A stretch of 64,000 nucleotides of DNA from Argentina anserina (taxonomy: Eukaryota; Streptophyta; Magnoliopsida; Rosales; Rosaceae): positions 23,498,001-23,562,000 of the forward strand of contig NC_065873.1 of the NCBI RefSeq assembly GCF_933775445.1, written 5' to 3'. Under the pieces are notes generated by a model. The model did not search any database. It saw nothing but the letters and a program-made list of their open reading frames with translations, and was not told where the DNA came from. Of this stretch, positions 13,113 through 25,942 are shown piece by piece. The position numbers were made by a program, and so were the translations under genes. Position 1 is the first letter of the stretch. Each line of letters starts with the position of its first letter.

Positions 13113-14448
13113 TTAGTCTACCTCCAAATCTCCTTGAATATCTCAACAACTTGTTTCAGTACTACATAATTATATTACTTGTTTATAGGTCATGGCCTTA
13201 TCCTTGAAGAGCAACTAAGTGACAACAAGACCTAGTTAAAGATATGCACCAATTTATAAGTACTTAAACCATTCTACAAGAATTGTGTTTTAAACTATTC
13301 AGGGCTTCACTCTTATCACTATTTGACAGATGTGAAGTTATCTATTGTCTACAGTATACTGATGTGTATTAATTAAAATGGACATCAACTTATAATATAA
13401 GCCGGTTGAATCTAATCCTCTGGAAGGAAGCAAGTTTCCTATAAAGGGTGAAATCCCCAATGATTAGCTAGCTAATTATCTTCTGTAAGATACTTTCCAA
13501 CAGATCTGAAAATTGGATAGAATGAACACAAACATATATAGTTAAAAATTTCATTGTGTATCACACAAAAAAAATAATATTTAGCAGAAGGAGAAGATTG
13601 CAATGGGATATGGTAGGTTTGGTCACTTATCCAAGCTAATACTTTATTAACCTCTAAAATAAACTAATGGGGCGCTATCAGAATCACCTAAACTTAGTCT
13701 CAGTTAGCAAGTAGCCAAACAAGGATAAAAACCACGAGAGTCAAATTTCGCCGGAGCAGCTCTCAATCTTTATAGAGACGGGAACAAAAATGAAAATACA
13801 TTACAATCTCTATAAATTAATAGATTCGACACGGTTGATATTTATTATTTTAATGATATATTAATATATCAATAAATTAATAATCAGTATAATAAATATT
13901 TTCTTTCATTTTTCAAAGAAAAAAGTTTTACTTTTTATATGGTGCATAAATTGTTGGATTTATCATGAATACCGTTGTTCAAAATATTATATTGTCTGAT
14001 GTATTATATTATTTTATTTTATGATAATTAAATCAAGAAAATTCTTCGATGAAATCATCATAAATCTAAAACTTACTATATAAATTATGTCACTATTAAT
14101 TTATATATTCGACGATATTTATATAAATTTTCAAATTTCTATTATACTAAAAATTTAGCGAAATATTAATTTAGCATGTTAGTCACAAGTTAATAACGAC
14201 AAAAAGTATTATTTTAACAATATTATTAATTAATTATATATTAATTTAACGAGATTATATTGTATATTTAAGGGAAAATATCCACTCTTTGTAGAGACAA
14301 ACTAAAGTTTACTTACCATTTCTAAAACTAAACCACTTTGTCTAAACTTCATTTTGTTTCGTGCAAAACACACACAAACTATTAGTCACGTAGTCAAATA
14401 ATGCAGTGAATAAAAGAATCAAACTTCTAGTATATATATATATACACA
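13113..14448. other. AT-rich intergenic DNA, possible MITE at 13797-14266
   Basis: No gene is seen. The part from about 13797 to 14266 is extremely AT-rich with ends that look roughly inverted (ACAATCTCTATAAATTAATA on the left against ATTATATTGTAT on the right), suggesting an old MITE. The ends are too diverged to set borders. Confidence 0.35.
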
Positions 14449-14857
14449 GGCCTTCTTGGCTGCGGAGGTCCGCATCAAGATTTTAGTGCGGATTTCCATC
14501 TTTTTACCACTTTTTGATCGAATTTTCTAATCTCCACCGTCTAGTATCTAGATAATATTGTGTAGATCATCTCTGCAAAATTTCAGCCAATTTGGTAATC
14601 GTTAAGTCACTCAAAATTGTGTTTTTCTGTTAAAAATATGAACGGTAACGGTTCGACAGAATTCAGTCCGTCCATTTGTTATTTGATTTTGAGGGCCTTA
14701 ACGATTACCGAATTGGCTGAAATTTTACAGAGATGATCTACACAATATTATCTAGATACTAGACGGTGAAGATGAGAAAATTCGATCACAAAGTGGTAAA
14801 AAGATGGAAATCCGCAGCAAAATCATTGGTGCGGACCTCCTTAACTGAGAAAATCCG
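14449..14857 (+). mobile_element. foldback MITE, copy 1
   Basis: A 409-bp near-perfect palindrome: the left arm from CCTTCTTGGCTGCGGAGGTC is repeated inverted in the right arm ending GCGGACCTCC...AAAATCCG. The arms are about 190 bp, leaving a short centre around 14640. It is bordered on both sides by TATATA runs, its apparent target. A second copy in the opposite orientation lies at 59929-60336. It has no coding capacity. Confidence 0.85.
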
Positions 14858-15599
14858 TATATATATATATGCTTCAGCTTCATTCTTTAACCAACAGATT
14901 GTGAAGCTTTGACTTAGCTCTAGGCCTCTGGTTAGCTTACAAATGGGGCAAATTATGATATTGAGTATGAAATTTGAGTTCGTCAAGAAGTAGTTTTAGG
15001 GTTAAACTTAAGTACGTCAACTTCTCTAGCTTTTCTATTGTTAATGGCAAGAATGAGAAGAACAGCATGAAATTGAACCACTATGATCCATACGTATTCA
15101 AGCATGAATATATGGAATTTCGATCACCATCATCGTTGATCATCACCATTATTCTAGAAGAGCTCTCGTATTCAACCCGTAATAGAATGGAGTAGCTATT
15201 GGCGTATTTTTACTTGGTCCCAAATCAGAATTGCCAAATTGGGCGAAGAGTACTTTATGACAAAACTAATTAGGAACAAAACTGCCCTACTAATTAGCAT
15301 ACTAATTAGTACGTACATCTTCTTCATCAACTTTGTCCGTTCAAATTATTGTAAAACAAGGAATCCAACTACACTTTTGTACAAAGCTAGCCTTGGAAAT
15401 GGGTTTATGTATGTGTATGAATGAATTTATATTCAATAGTCCAAAGTATTTCAATGGAACCGTTTCAATAAAAACTGCGCATGCAGGGTAAAGGTTAGTC
15501 CATTCCCTCCACCTTCTTCCGCTTCTTCTTCAATCCTAAGACATGTTGACCAATTTGAATTATTCTACAAGAGCAGCCATACATTTCAACTTGATCATT
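14858..15599. other. intergenic DNA
   Basis: No gene recognised. Open frames at 14974-15195 and 15239-15424 lack any family signature. This is the flank of the Tat-type element, whose target duplication AATTC is at 15600-15604. Confidence 0.5.
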
Positions 15600-15604
15600 A
15601 ATTC

Positions 15605-16077
15605 TGTTGACATAGGCTTATGTCCGCCATAATCAGCACAACTATCAGCGCATTAAGGCTAATGTATAGCAGTCTTACAATATTAATAGCAAGTCAGTCG
15701 TACTAGCTACGCAACGGGCCTCCCCGCGGCCCAAACTGGCTACGGACGCGCCCTCACGCGCATTTCATAGAAGACTCCAGAGAACACCTTAATCGGACGT
15801 CGTCCCACATCGAAAGATAGATAAACGATCCACCTCAACTCAATAATAAAAGGTCAAACTCTCGACCTCATAAGATAAGTGTATTAAATCCCCTACTGTA
15901 ACTCTGCATAAATTACCATTATCCTAACTTAAGCGTCGGAGAGTTGAAGACCACGCCGTCGTGGTCTCTACTTTGACGACGTGTGCCACTTATGACAGGG
16001 AAAAGGCAGGGAGTACGGAGTATGAAGCTTCACAAGGAATACGGCGTACTAAACCGAGTGTAATCACAACATTAACA
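15605..16077 (+). repeat. 5' LTR of the Tat-type element
   Basis: Starts TGTTGACATAGG and ends CATTAACA. It pairs with 25943-26415 over the same 473-bp length without indels that I could see. It contains an imperfect inverted motif around CCACGCCGTCGTGG near 15951-15964. Confidence 0.93.
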
Positions 16078-16097
16078 TTGGCGCCGTCTGTGGGAAA
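16078..16097 (+). promoter_or_regulatory. primer binding site, Tat-type element
   Basis: TTGGCGCCGTCTGTGGGAA directly follows the 5' LTR. The first ten bases TGGCGCCG.. are complementary to the 3' end of plant tRNA-Asp, a usual primer for plant gypsy elements; the rest matches less well. Confidence 0.75.
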
Positions 16098-16336
16098 CCG
16101 CAACAAAAAGTCAACAAAAAAAAGGGTCACATGCAACACTTAGCCAAACAACTACACTTCGACATGGGCACTATCAATCCCTCTCCCTCCACTCCGGCAG
16201 ACGGTCACATCGAAGACATAACATACCTCAGCCTCAACCACCCCTACCCTCCGCCAACGACCCTATCATCCTCACACCTACACCCGGAACAGTCGTCAGC
16301 ACGAACGCGACTCCGGATCCGGCAGCTGCCGCACGA

Positions 16337-19300
16337 ATGGAAAACATGGCCCGAGATCTAGCCGAGTGCCAACAGCGCGAGGCACTTGAACGCGAAAAGG
16401 TAGCGGCTCTGCAGAGCGAGCTCGATAGGATACGGGCACACCTCGAACGGTTCGAGCGCAGTCATTTACATGGCAAGTCAAACCGTGAGGGCAGCGCGCA
16501 AACGAGAAGACGAGAACAAGTTCACTTGAGCATCGGCTTGACTCCCTCCGAACTCGCTAAGAAGCGGCCACCATCGCCACGGCGTATTCGCAACCGTGAG
16601 GAAGGGAGCACGAGCGTCACCTCTCGCTCCAGACCCCACACAACCGCTCACAACAGTGAGTCTGCCACGCTAGCTCTGATCCTACAGCGACTAACCGCAA
16701 TAGAACAACGAGATGCCAATCCACGGTGCCAACCAATGTTCGCAGCCAGGCCGGGCCCATTCACTACGCGAATAATGAACATCGTGCGCCCTTCTCAATC
16801 CAAGAGTCCAAAAATCACGCCGTACACAGGCGAGGGTGATCCATTCCGGCACATTGATAACTTCAAGAAAGTCACTGCTAGTAGAGAATTCGACGATGCC
16901 ACCTTGTGCCACCTGTTCAGCGAAACACTAGATGGGGATGCCATGAATTGGTTCTTTGAACAACCGGCGAACTCTATGGATTCTTTCGCACAATTGACCA
17001 CATCATTTCTTAACCGGTTTATCCTTATGGCCGGAGCCGCCGACACAACTGATGACCTATTTCAAGTAAAGCAAGAGAGCAGGGAAACATTGGGCGCCTT
17101 CGTCATGCGATGACAGACAACAGCATCCAAATGTCGGAACCTGAACAAAACGCTCGCCTTGGCCGCTTTTAAGGAAGGACTACGGTCAGAGAACTTCTTG
17201 TTCCATATCAACGTGGACCTTCGAATACGTGGCGCCACATATGATGACATCATGACTGAAGCAGTACGCTACGCTCAGGCAGAATACATCACATACGGGG
17301 AAAAGCGGACACTAGTACGATCAGACAAAACCACCGCGCCGCAGACATCTATACACACAATTCCCCTCCAGCGAGAGCTCTTCCCTAACACAGAAGACCA
17401 TAGCAAAGGCAAGAAAAGAGAGTGGCATCAGGCCAATCACCGAGACGCGCGCAACAACGATCGGCACAGAGGCCGGGACAAGAACATGAGACTTGGCCAC
17501 GAACGTCGCGACAACAGAGACCCTCGCCAAGTTAACTCGATGGGACACCGTCGTGACCGCACCCCACCTAGGGAAGATACCTTGGAAGACTTTTTCCACA
17601 AACATCAGGGCACGTTGAGGAAACCAGCAAGACCACTACGCCCCCAAACCGAAGCAGAAACTGGTAAGTGGTGCAGATTTCATGAAAATGGAAGCCATAA
17701 CACGAACGATTGCCGCACCCTCTACATACTAAGAGCCAATGACGACATGGGGGTTCGCCCGGCGTAGCAAAGAGCACAGCAGAACGTAGTCGCCGCAGTT
17801 GAGAACCTGCGCCGCATCAACGTCATAGAGGGAGGAGCCTCGAAGACAAACATGTCTAACCGAGCAAAAAAGCACTTTGACCGCAACAATCACCCAAGGC
17901 AGGTATACACCATCACAGGAGGAAACGCTAAGCGGCAAAAGGAAGGGTGGAAGCCGATCACCTTCACGGAGGAAGAGGAAATTGGCATCTCCTTACCCAA
18001 TGACGACGCTATCCTCATCGACGCAGTCTTGGGCGGACAATGGGATGTAGGGAAGATGATGATCGACACAGGATCCGCAGTCAACGTCCTATTCAAAAGA
18101 TGCTACGAAAAGATGGAGCGTAGTGGCAAGAAGTTGGTACAAGACCACGAACCGCTAATCAGCTTCTCTGGCGACATAACCCAACCCCTAGGCTCGGATT
18201 ATATGACAGTACGCATTGGGACCGCACCATGCACGGTTTGCGTCGAAGCCGAGTTCATCATAGTCGACGCCTACAGCTCTTACAACGGAATCATCGGCCG
18301 GCCTACACTTAACCGACTGCGAACTTTTATCGCCGGACACATGATGCTCATAAAATTCCCAACTCCGCATGGAACAGGACAGGTCCGGGGTTCACAATCC
18401 GTAGCAAAAGATTGTCAAACACGCGCGATTCGACAAACGCACAACCGACATGAAATCCTGGCAGTACACGCCACAGTAAACTTGACCGACAAGGTCGTCG
18501 ATGCACAAGATGGTGAGACATCGAAGGGCAAGAACAAGCAGAAGACTACGCCATACAAGGCTAAAACACCGGCAAACCCTGAATCTTCACTAAAAAGCAT
18601 TACGTCGTTCCCACACCATCCGGAGCGCAAGATCAAAATCGGCGCAACTCTCAGTCCCGCTGTTGAGAGAGATTTAACAAGTTTCTTGGGCGACAACATG
18701 GAAGTCTTTGTATGGTCCTATGAGGACATGCCCGACATCATCATGCATGAATTGCACATCAAACCTTCCGCACACCTAATCAAACAAAAGCTTCGAAGCT
18801 TCGACGACGAAAAGAGCACGGCAATACGCCAAGAAGTTGAGAAATTGAAAGGCATGAAGTTTGTCCGGGAAGTGCAGTACCCCGAGTGGATCTCAAACTG
18901 CGTTATGGTCCGTAAAGCCAATGGTAAATGGCGAATGAGTGTGGATTACAAGAACGTAAACAAAGCATGCCCAAAAGACAGTTTCCCCCTACCAACAATT
19001 GACCAGCTAATCGAAGCAACGGTGGGTCACGAGTTGCTAAGCATGATGGACGCCTACTCCGGATACAATCAAATACGCATGAACCCGGCGGATCAGGAAG
19101 CTACGACCTTCGTCACTGACAGAGGCATGTACTGTTATGACGTCATGCCCTTCGGATTAAAAAATGCGGGCGCTACGTATGTGCGTTACGTCACACAAAT
19201 GTTTGACCAACACATCGGTCGGGAAATTAAGGTATACGTCGATGACATGCTGGCCAAAAGTATAAAGGCCGAAGACAACGTAGCCAACCTCCGAACCATC

Positions 19301-21799
19301 TTCAATGTGCTCAAAAAATACAAGATGCGATTGAACCTTGAGAAATGTTTTTTCGGCGTAACAAAAAGCAAGTTCCTGGGCTACATCGTCAGTCAACGTG
19401 GCATAAAAGAAAATCCCGAAAAGATACAAACCATCTTGGATATGGCGCAGTCAGTACTCAAGAAAGACGTAGAAGCCCTCCAAGGCAGACTCGTGGCACT
19501 ATCTCAATTCATATCAAGACTGACTGACAAGTGTGAGTCATTCTTCAAACTATTAAGGCACTCCAAGAGCAAACTAATCAAATAGACACCGGACTGCCAA
19601 GAGGCATTTCAGGGATTAAAAGACTACCTCGCCGCAGTACCATTACTGTCAACCCCACAGCCGAGAGAACCTCTGTACCTTTACCTCGCAGTATCCGCAA
19701 CCGCGGTCAGCAGTGCCTTAGTTCGCCGTGATGGAACTAAAGAATTGCCAGTTTTCTACGCAGGCAGGGCCATGAACGGCCTAGAGACAAGATACCCAAC
19801 ACTGGAACAATTAGCTCTTGCGCTCATCGTAGCAGCCAGACGACTGCGCCACTACTTCCAAGCTCATAGCATCCATGTACTTACAAACCAGCGCCTCAAA
19901 TAAGTACTACAGAACCCAAAACACTCCGGACGACTCAGCAAGTGGGCTATCGAGCTGACAGAATTTGACATCGAATACAAGCCACGACCCGCCATAAAAG
20001 GACAAGCCGTAGCTGATTTCATCGCAGAAATGATTCCCCGAGATACGACGGAAGTAGTACCAAATGATGTCATCAACCCCATCAAGATTTCGCCATAGAA
20101 CTTCCATGTAGACGGCTCCAGCTGCGCCAAATCTAGCGGAGCGGGGGTCATCTTGAGCGGACCGGGGGGACTAGAACTCGAGTATGCTCTAAAATTCAAC
20201 TTTGCAGCCTCCAACAATGTAGCAGAGTATGAAGCACTGATCGCAGGACTACAATTGGCCCTCAGCACGGGTGCCACCAGCATCAATGTGTTCAGCGACT
20301 CCCAGCTCATAATCAATCAAATCACCGGGTCCTTTACTGCAAAGGATGAGCAATTAGCAGCCTACCTGGCGTACGCCACAACGCTGTTAAAGCGATTTGA
20401 ATTCTACCACATCAATCAAATACCAAGGGCCAATAACGCAAGAGCGGACTTCTTAGCAAGACTTGCCACGGCGCAACCACACCAATGCCACAAGGATACC
20501 AGGGTCGAAATTCTCCACCATCCCTCCATTTACCAGACCTTGCAACATATATGCCAGGTATAGCGTGACCAAGCCTCATGGATGGATGAGATAATAACAT
20601 TCAGACGTAACGGCAGGCTACCCGAAGACGAGACTATGGCAAAGCAACTAAGGAGGCGAGCGGTAATATATTACCTACGGAACAACACGCTCTATCGCCA
20701 AGGTCTGCTGAAAGCCGACCTCATATCCGTCACAACCAAGGAAGGCAAGCAGATCTTGAACGAAATCCACAGCGGTGATTGTGACAACCATTACGGCAGC
20801 CGCGCATTGGCTGCAAAGACACTCTGCACATGATATTATTGGCCCACACTAACCTCCGATGCACAAGAGCTCGCCAGATCTTGCCACAAATGTTAAATTC
20901 ATGTACCCATACCACGCCAACCCTCAGAATCGGTATCTTACATAGTCAGCCCGTGGATTAATTACCTTTGGGGAATGGATCTAATTGGCCCACTACCCAC
21001 CGGAAAATGCCAATTCAAGTGGGTCATTGTGTGGATCGATTATCATTCCAAATGGATTGAGGCTGTGCCTCTAACGGCCATTACAACCGAGAAGGTTCAA
21101 AACTTCTTACAACGCAACATCTTCTACCGCCACGGTACGCCAGAGTCTATCATCACAGATAACGGCACGCAATTCAATAACGAACACCTCATCACATGGT
21201 GCAAGGCAAGAGGGGCTAAGCTCAAATTCGCATCCGTAGCACATCCAAAAACCAACGGGCAAGTAGAAGCCGCTAACAAGCTAATCAAAGGCCTTCTTAG
21301 AAAAAAGCTGGATGAAGCCAAAGGACTTTGGCCCGAAAAACTCGACCAAGTGCTGTGGGAAATCCGTACCACACCAACAGAAGCCTCGGGCGAAACTCCT
21401 TTTTGCTTAATGTACGGCACGGAAGCAGTCCTACCCATCGAAGTAATTCAGCCAACACAACGGGTTTCGCTGTTTGACCCCGATACCAACTCGGAAAATA
21501 TGCAACTTGATAAAGATCTCTTGGAAGAGAAACGCATCACAACGCATCGTCATAACATCCAGAACAAACAGCGCATAGCACGCTTCTATAACTCCAGAGT
21601 CAAGAGCAGGACACTACAACTAGGCGACTGGGTCCTAAAGAAGATACAAACAAAGGTCACTGGACTACGCCCGAGATGGGACGGACCGTACAAAGTCGTC
21701 GAAATCGTGGCACCAAACACGTACTACCTAGAGGACAAGTACAGAGAGAGATTAGCCCATCCTTGGAACATGGAACATCTCAAGTACTACTACAAGTAG
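16337..21799 (+). pseudogene. gag-pol of the Tat-type element, nonsense-broken
   Basis: One reading frame runs from gag to the end of integrase with no frameshift. It is interrupted by eight nonsense codons, at 17111, 17765, 19583, 19901, 20096, 20561, 20831 and 20894; the natural stop is at 21797. Recognisable parts in order: gag with a coiled coil and a zinc-knuckle-like WCRFHENGSHNTNDC (about 17670-17715), protease with MMIDTGSAVNVL (18056-), reverse transcriptase with YVDDML (19234-), RNase H, a second RNase H starting HVDGSS (20102-), and integrase with its HHCC region (20770-20896) and catalytic Asp, Asp and Glu in WIDYHSKW, TDNGTQF and GQVEAANK. Reading upstream of 16337 the frame stays open without an ATG, so the true gag start is uncertain. 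Cannot make its proteins. Confidence 0.92.
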
Positions 21800-22226
21800 G
21801 GGTCCGCGCATAGCGCAAGACACGGACTCGGACTGTTTGAGTACTTTCGGCACACTGCCAAAGCCATCTTTGTACAAAACAGCTACGGCCAGGCTATCAA
21901 TGAAATGAGGAATTTTCCAAACCATTGATCCTTACTACGCTAGCGTACTATGGCAATTCAATTCCTTCGACAAACTATTTCATTGTGCGCACAACAAAGA
22001 TAACATTAAGCATACAACCAAAAGTACAAGATAACAATCACAATATTGCTACGGCAATAATATAAACAATCACTTGGATCAAAAGAACTTCTATTCGTCA
22101 AAAGATAGTGAGTTCGGCACAAAGGCCGTTACAGAAGAAAATGCAAAAAAAAATTACAGAAATGAAAATGAAGTACTACGGCGACGAGAGATAGATTACA
22201 AAAATCTTATCACCCCATCCTACTCC
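21800..22226. other. spacer between pol and antisense gene
   Basis: Non-coding internal part of the Tat-type element between the pol stop and the stop codon of the antisense gene. Presumably it carries the 3' untranslated sequence of the antisense transcript. No motif recognised. Confidence 0.5.
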
Positions 22227-24088
22227 TCACTCGCAGCTTGATACGCCAACATTGCTCAGGCCGGCGCGCTGGCTGAGTAAAACCAACTTCTCCAGCTTCG
22301 GAGTCCCCAACTGGCTCAAAGGACTACGGTCCAACGCGGACAGATCCTCGAAGACCCGAGATTCTGTAAAGGTGAAAGGCGCCACCTGCGTAGTCCTCTG
22401 TCTCTTAGGAGGCGAAGCTTCCACCATCACATCCTCCACATCTTCAGAAGCAGCGAATGACTTTGTTTTCATCGAAGTCGCGCCCGCCTTCTGCACCTTC
22501 TTCTTCCTTCCGGTCTCTTGGGACACCGCCGGATCAGCCAGATGCGGATCGGCATCAATACGGCCCACCCCTTCCGTATCGCTGCGGCGCGGCAATCCCT
22601 GCTCGTTTGGCAGGCTCGCGTGCGAGGGAATCGGTAGCTCCACGACCGCAGGGGAATCCTCGACCCGCTTCGCCGAGGCATTCACCTTCTTCGTAGATGC
22701 CGCCACCTTCTTAGACATAACACGTCGCAACATCGTTACCGCTAGTCCTTCAGTATCTGGCGTTACGTCGAGATCTTCCTGCTGCAGAAATCTGGCGCAA
22801 CAGATGCGCTCCGATTTTTCAAAATTCCTGTTCACCGAGAGCATCGTAGCTACACATATAATATCATATTAGTACGCCATAAACAAAGAATAGAAGAGTA
22901 AAGAACGTAGCACTTCTACTTACGATGGCGACGGAGCAATCCTTGTTCAAACAGAAGGTACGGGTTCGTCAATACCTTCAAATCGTGGACTAAGTCCTCA
23001 CCTTGGGACCTCCAAAGATATGTCACACGATTTACTCGATCAACTTCTCGCTCCGACAACACCAACCTCCTTCCAGCTACGCAACAACAAAAAAGGCAGC
23101 GTCAGCAAACAGTTATTCCGTAGCAACAAAATTTAGTAAAGCATTGAAACCTACAATTAATGGCTTGAAACCGCGAAGGAATACGCCTCTCTGGGAGATA
23201 CTCTACCCCGTTAATGCGCCCATATTCCCATCTCATCTCTACTACGAAGCTGTTTTTTCTCCAGTTCGCCTCCGAGGTGGGCCAGTTCTCTAAAACCTGG
23301 TATTCACTGCGCTCATCCCGCCTCACAAATCGCGCAGTCCCTCCATTACCATTGCGCTGGTTATAATCCACCTTGAAGAAATGGAGCACTTCCGCCGCAG
23401 TAGGAGCCGAACACCCTGAGAGGTAGAAGAGTGAGCAGAGACCGAGAAGGACTCGCCACATATTGTAGCTGACTTGGCCAAAAGCCAAGTCAAACTCCGC
23501 CACAAGACACTGCAGGCGGGGATCTAACGGCAACTCCACCCCAAGCCGTAGTACGGAGGGACTTACTAGCGCGTACCCGTTAGGCAACATAGAACCAAAC
23601 TAATCACGCCGAATTGCACGGGTGACGATCGCGGCATGCAACTTAAACTCCTCCACGTAGCCGATCACTACGGTGGAGTCAGCTCCATGTGGTTCTTCCA
23701 CCTCCGACCTCTTTACTCCGCCATCTAACCAATGCCTTACAGGCACTGGGCTCAGTGTTGGGCCTAAAGTGCTAGTCCCCGAAGCACTCGCGATACGCTC
23801 TGACACACCTTGATCTTGTCCCAGAGCGAGATCCACGTCACTTTCTCCAATCTCCTCACGTTGTGACTCCATGGTGCTTGACGATTCACTCGTGTCCCAG
23901 TTCGCCAGCACTCTTGCAAAGACAGCGGTACGATCTTCGAGACGCAAGTCACTTCCACCACTACGCCGCACCAAATCCAAGTAGTTGGCCTCTAATTCAC
24001 TTGTCCACAACCAAGAAGATGACGACGCGGACCAACTTCCTTCTACAAACGTGGAATCGCTGTCATTTAGTATATTTTTCCTAGGCAT
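22227..24088 (-). pseudogene. antisense spliced gene of the Tat-type element
   Basis: Three minus-strand exons can be read: exon A 24088 to about 23185 (ATG at 24088, MPRKNILNDSDSTFVEGSWS), exon B 23076-22924 and exon C 22856-22227. The B-to-C junction has a GTAAGT donor and TAG acceptor and keeps frame; the exon A donor is not settled (a GTATTC at 23184 fits the phase). Exon A carries a domain around VELPLDPRLQCLVAEFD and NMWRVLLGLCSLF that resembles the putative gypsy-type transposon domain (Pfam Transposase_28) from plant retroelements. Exon C is Lys/Ser-rich with a KRQR basic cluster. Exon A contains one in-frame TAG at about 23598, so this copy is broken. Antisense genes of this kind are known from Tat elements such as Grande. 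Function unknown. Confidence 0.65.
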
Positions 24089-24185
24089 TATGCCGCAGCA
24101 AGCAACACTGAAGTCAAAGGCGAACACCTTAGAACTAGAAGTCAGAAAGTTAGTCAGATATATCCTATGAACCTCGCAAGAACGA

Positions 24186-24245
24186 GTTTGAAGAACATGA
24201 AGAACATGAAGAACACGAAGAACACGAAGAACATGAAGAACATCA
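24186..24245. repeat. 9-bp minisatellite GAACATGAA
   Basis: Six or so 9-bp units alternating GAACATGAA and GAACACGAA just upstream of the antisense gene start. Being a multiple of three, it reads on the minus strand as repeated LHV/LRV tripeptides. Confidence 0.8.
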
Positions 24246-24909
24246 AACCCAGTTAATGGCGAAAACCCATCCGCACCGCCCGTACAAACACCCCACTTTA
24301 CCGGAAAACACCCATTCAAAGATCAAATAGACCCAAAACCCACAAATCTGCCGGAAAAACCCAAACCCAAAACCACTGATCTACCCTATAAGCACAAATC
24401 TACCAACAAATAACCAAAGCCACAAGCCTTATAAAGGAGATTCAGATCAAAAACATACCTCACAAAACCGATTCACACAAAAATCTCGATGAGTTCTTCC
24501 AAACGCGAAGAGGAGCAGACAAGAGCAAAAGAGAGGGAATGGGAGAATTTAGATTTCGAAAAACTTAGATCTGTCGATAATGACAGCCATTCTATCCCTT
24601 TCACCCCTTTATACTAAACTTCACCTCACATCTCGCCCGTTGATTTCTCAAAAGCATCCCTTAACCGTCAGATCCAGATAACCGTTACTCACATCTTAGC
24701 CGTCGACCCAAGAGACATTGCTCTACATCCCACCACGTGGCATGAGTTACCGAGGTAACGTTTCAGTTATGCACGCCTTAATTACACGCAATAACTGTCT
24801 TCTCGGATAACGTCACCCCACGAATTTGAATCGTTCGCGAAACATCCGCCCAATACATGTATGACACTTGCGGCCCACAGCGCGAATGGCGCTGCTCTCA
24901 ACCTACAAA
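24246..24909. other. internal non-coding DNA of the Tat-type element
   Basis: Lies between the antisense gene and the 66-bp array. Probably holds the promoter of the antisense gene. A TATA-like TATACTAAAC lies at about 24609-24618, but in plus orientation, so it gives no firm support. No coding content seen. Confidence 0.4.
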
Positions 24910-25777
24910 CACTGCGCTCACAGATAGCGACGAAAGACGTCCCACGCGTAAGAACTTACTATGCTATGACGGACGCACTACGCTCACAGATAGCGACGAA
25001 AGACGTCCTACGCGTAAGAACTTACTACGCCATGACAGACGCACTACGCTCACAGATAGCGACGAAAGACGTCCTACGCGTAAGAACTTACTACGCCATG
25101 ACGGACGCACTACGCTCACAGATAGCGACGAAAGACGTCCCACGCGTAAGAACTTACTACGCCATGACAGACGCACTACGCTCACAGATAGCGACGAAAG
25201 ACGTCATACGCGTAAGAAATTACTACGCCATGACGGACGCACTACGCTCACAGATAGCGACGAAAGACGTCCTACGCGTAAGAACTTACTACGCCATGAC
25301 GGACGCACTACGCTCACAGATAGCGACGAAAGACGTCCTACGCGTAAGAACTTACTACGCCATGACAGACGCACTACGCTCACAGATAGCGACGAAAGAC
25401 GTCCTACGCGTAAGAACTTACTACGCCATGACGGACGCACTACGCTCACAGATAGCGACGAAAGACGTCATACGCGTAAGAAATTACTACGCCATGACGG
25501 ACGCACTACGCTCACAGATAGCGACGAAAGACGTCCTACGCGTAAGAACTTACTACGCCATGACGGACGCACTACGCTCACAGATATCGAGGAAAGACGT
25601 CCTACGCGTAAGAACTTACTACGCCATGATGGACGCACTACGCTCATAGATAGGGACGAAAGACGTCCTACGCGTAAGAATTTACTACGCCATGACGGAC
25701 GCACTACGCTCACAGATAGCGACGAAAGACGTCCCACGGGTAAGATCTTACTACGCCATGACGGACGCACTACGCTC
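24910..25777 (+). repeat. tandem array of thirteen 66-bp units
   Basis: Thirteen units of exactly 66 bp (24910-25767) plus about 10 bases of a fourteenth. Unit core: CACTACGCTCACAGATAGCG, then ACGAAAGACGTCCTACGCGT and AAGAACTTACTACGCCATGA. No unit has an indel. Units 5 and 9 share the same variant (CGTCATACGCGTAAGAAATT), so the array grew partly by block duplication. The length keeps frame, and two plus-strand frames and one minus-strand frame stay open across most of it. Tandem repeats in the 3' region are common in Tat elements; coding use is unlikely. Confidence 0.95.
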
Positions 25778-25926
25778 AAAGAACGATCAAACGTACGACA
25801 CAACACAACTCGGCATTCCTTAACCGGGGAGTGGGGGGACTACGAGAGGGTCAGTGAGACCCATTGTTGATTATGGCAGAACACTCAAATATTAACTCCC
25901 CAGTCAAGAAATCACCTCCCTAGACT

Positions 25927-25942
25927 GGGAACTTGGGGGACT
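25927..25942 (+). promoter_or_regulatory. polypurine tract, Tat-type element
   Basis: GGGAACTTGGGGGACT directly precedes the 3' LTR, the position of the plus-strand primer for reverse transcription. Confidence 0.7.

Noticed and set aside
22252..22872. Plus-strand ORF of 206 codons opposite the antisense gene
   Set aside because: It is the shadow of exon C; the minus frame has exon junctions and family-like content, the plus frame has neither.
24910..25777. Regular repeats, considered as a CRISPR-like array
   Set aside because: Units are head to tail with no unique spacers, in a plant retrotransposon.
24857..25870. Long plus-strand ORF of 337 codons over the 66-bp array, and a second overlapping one at 24861-25649
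   Set aside because: The frames are open only because the unit is 66 bp and lacks stops; they carry no conserved domain and lie in the 3' untranslated part of a retrotransposon.
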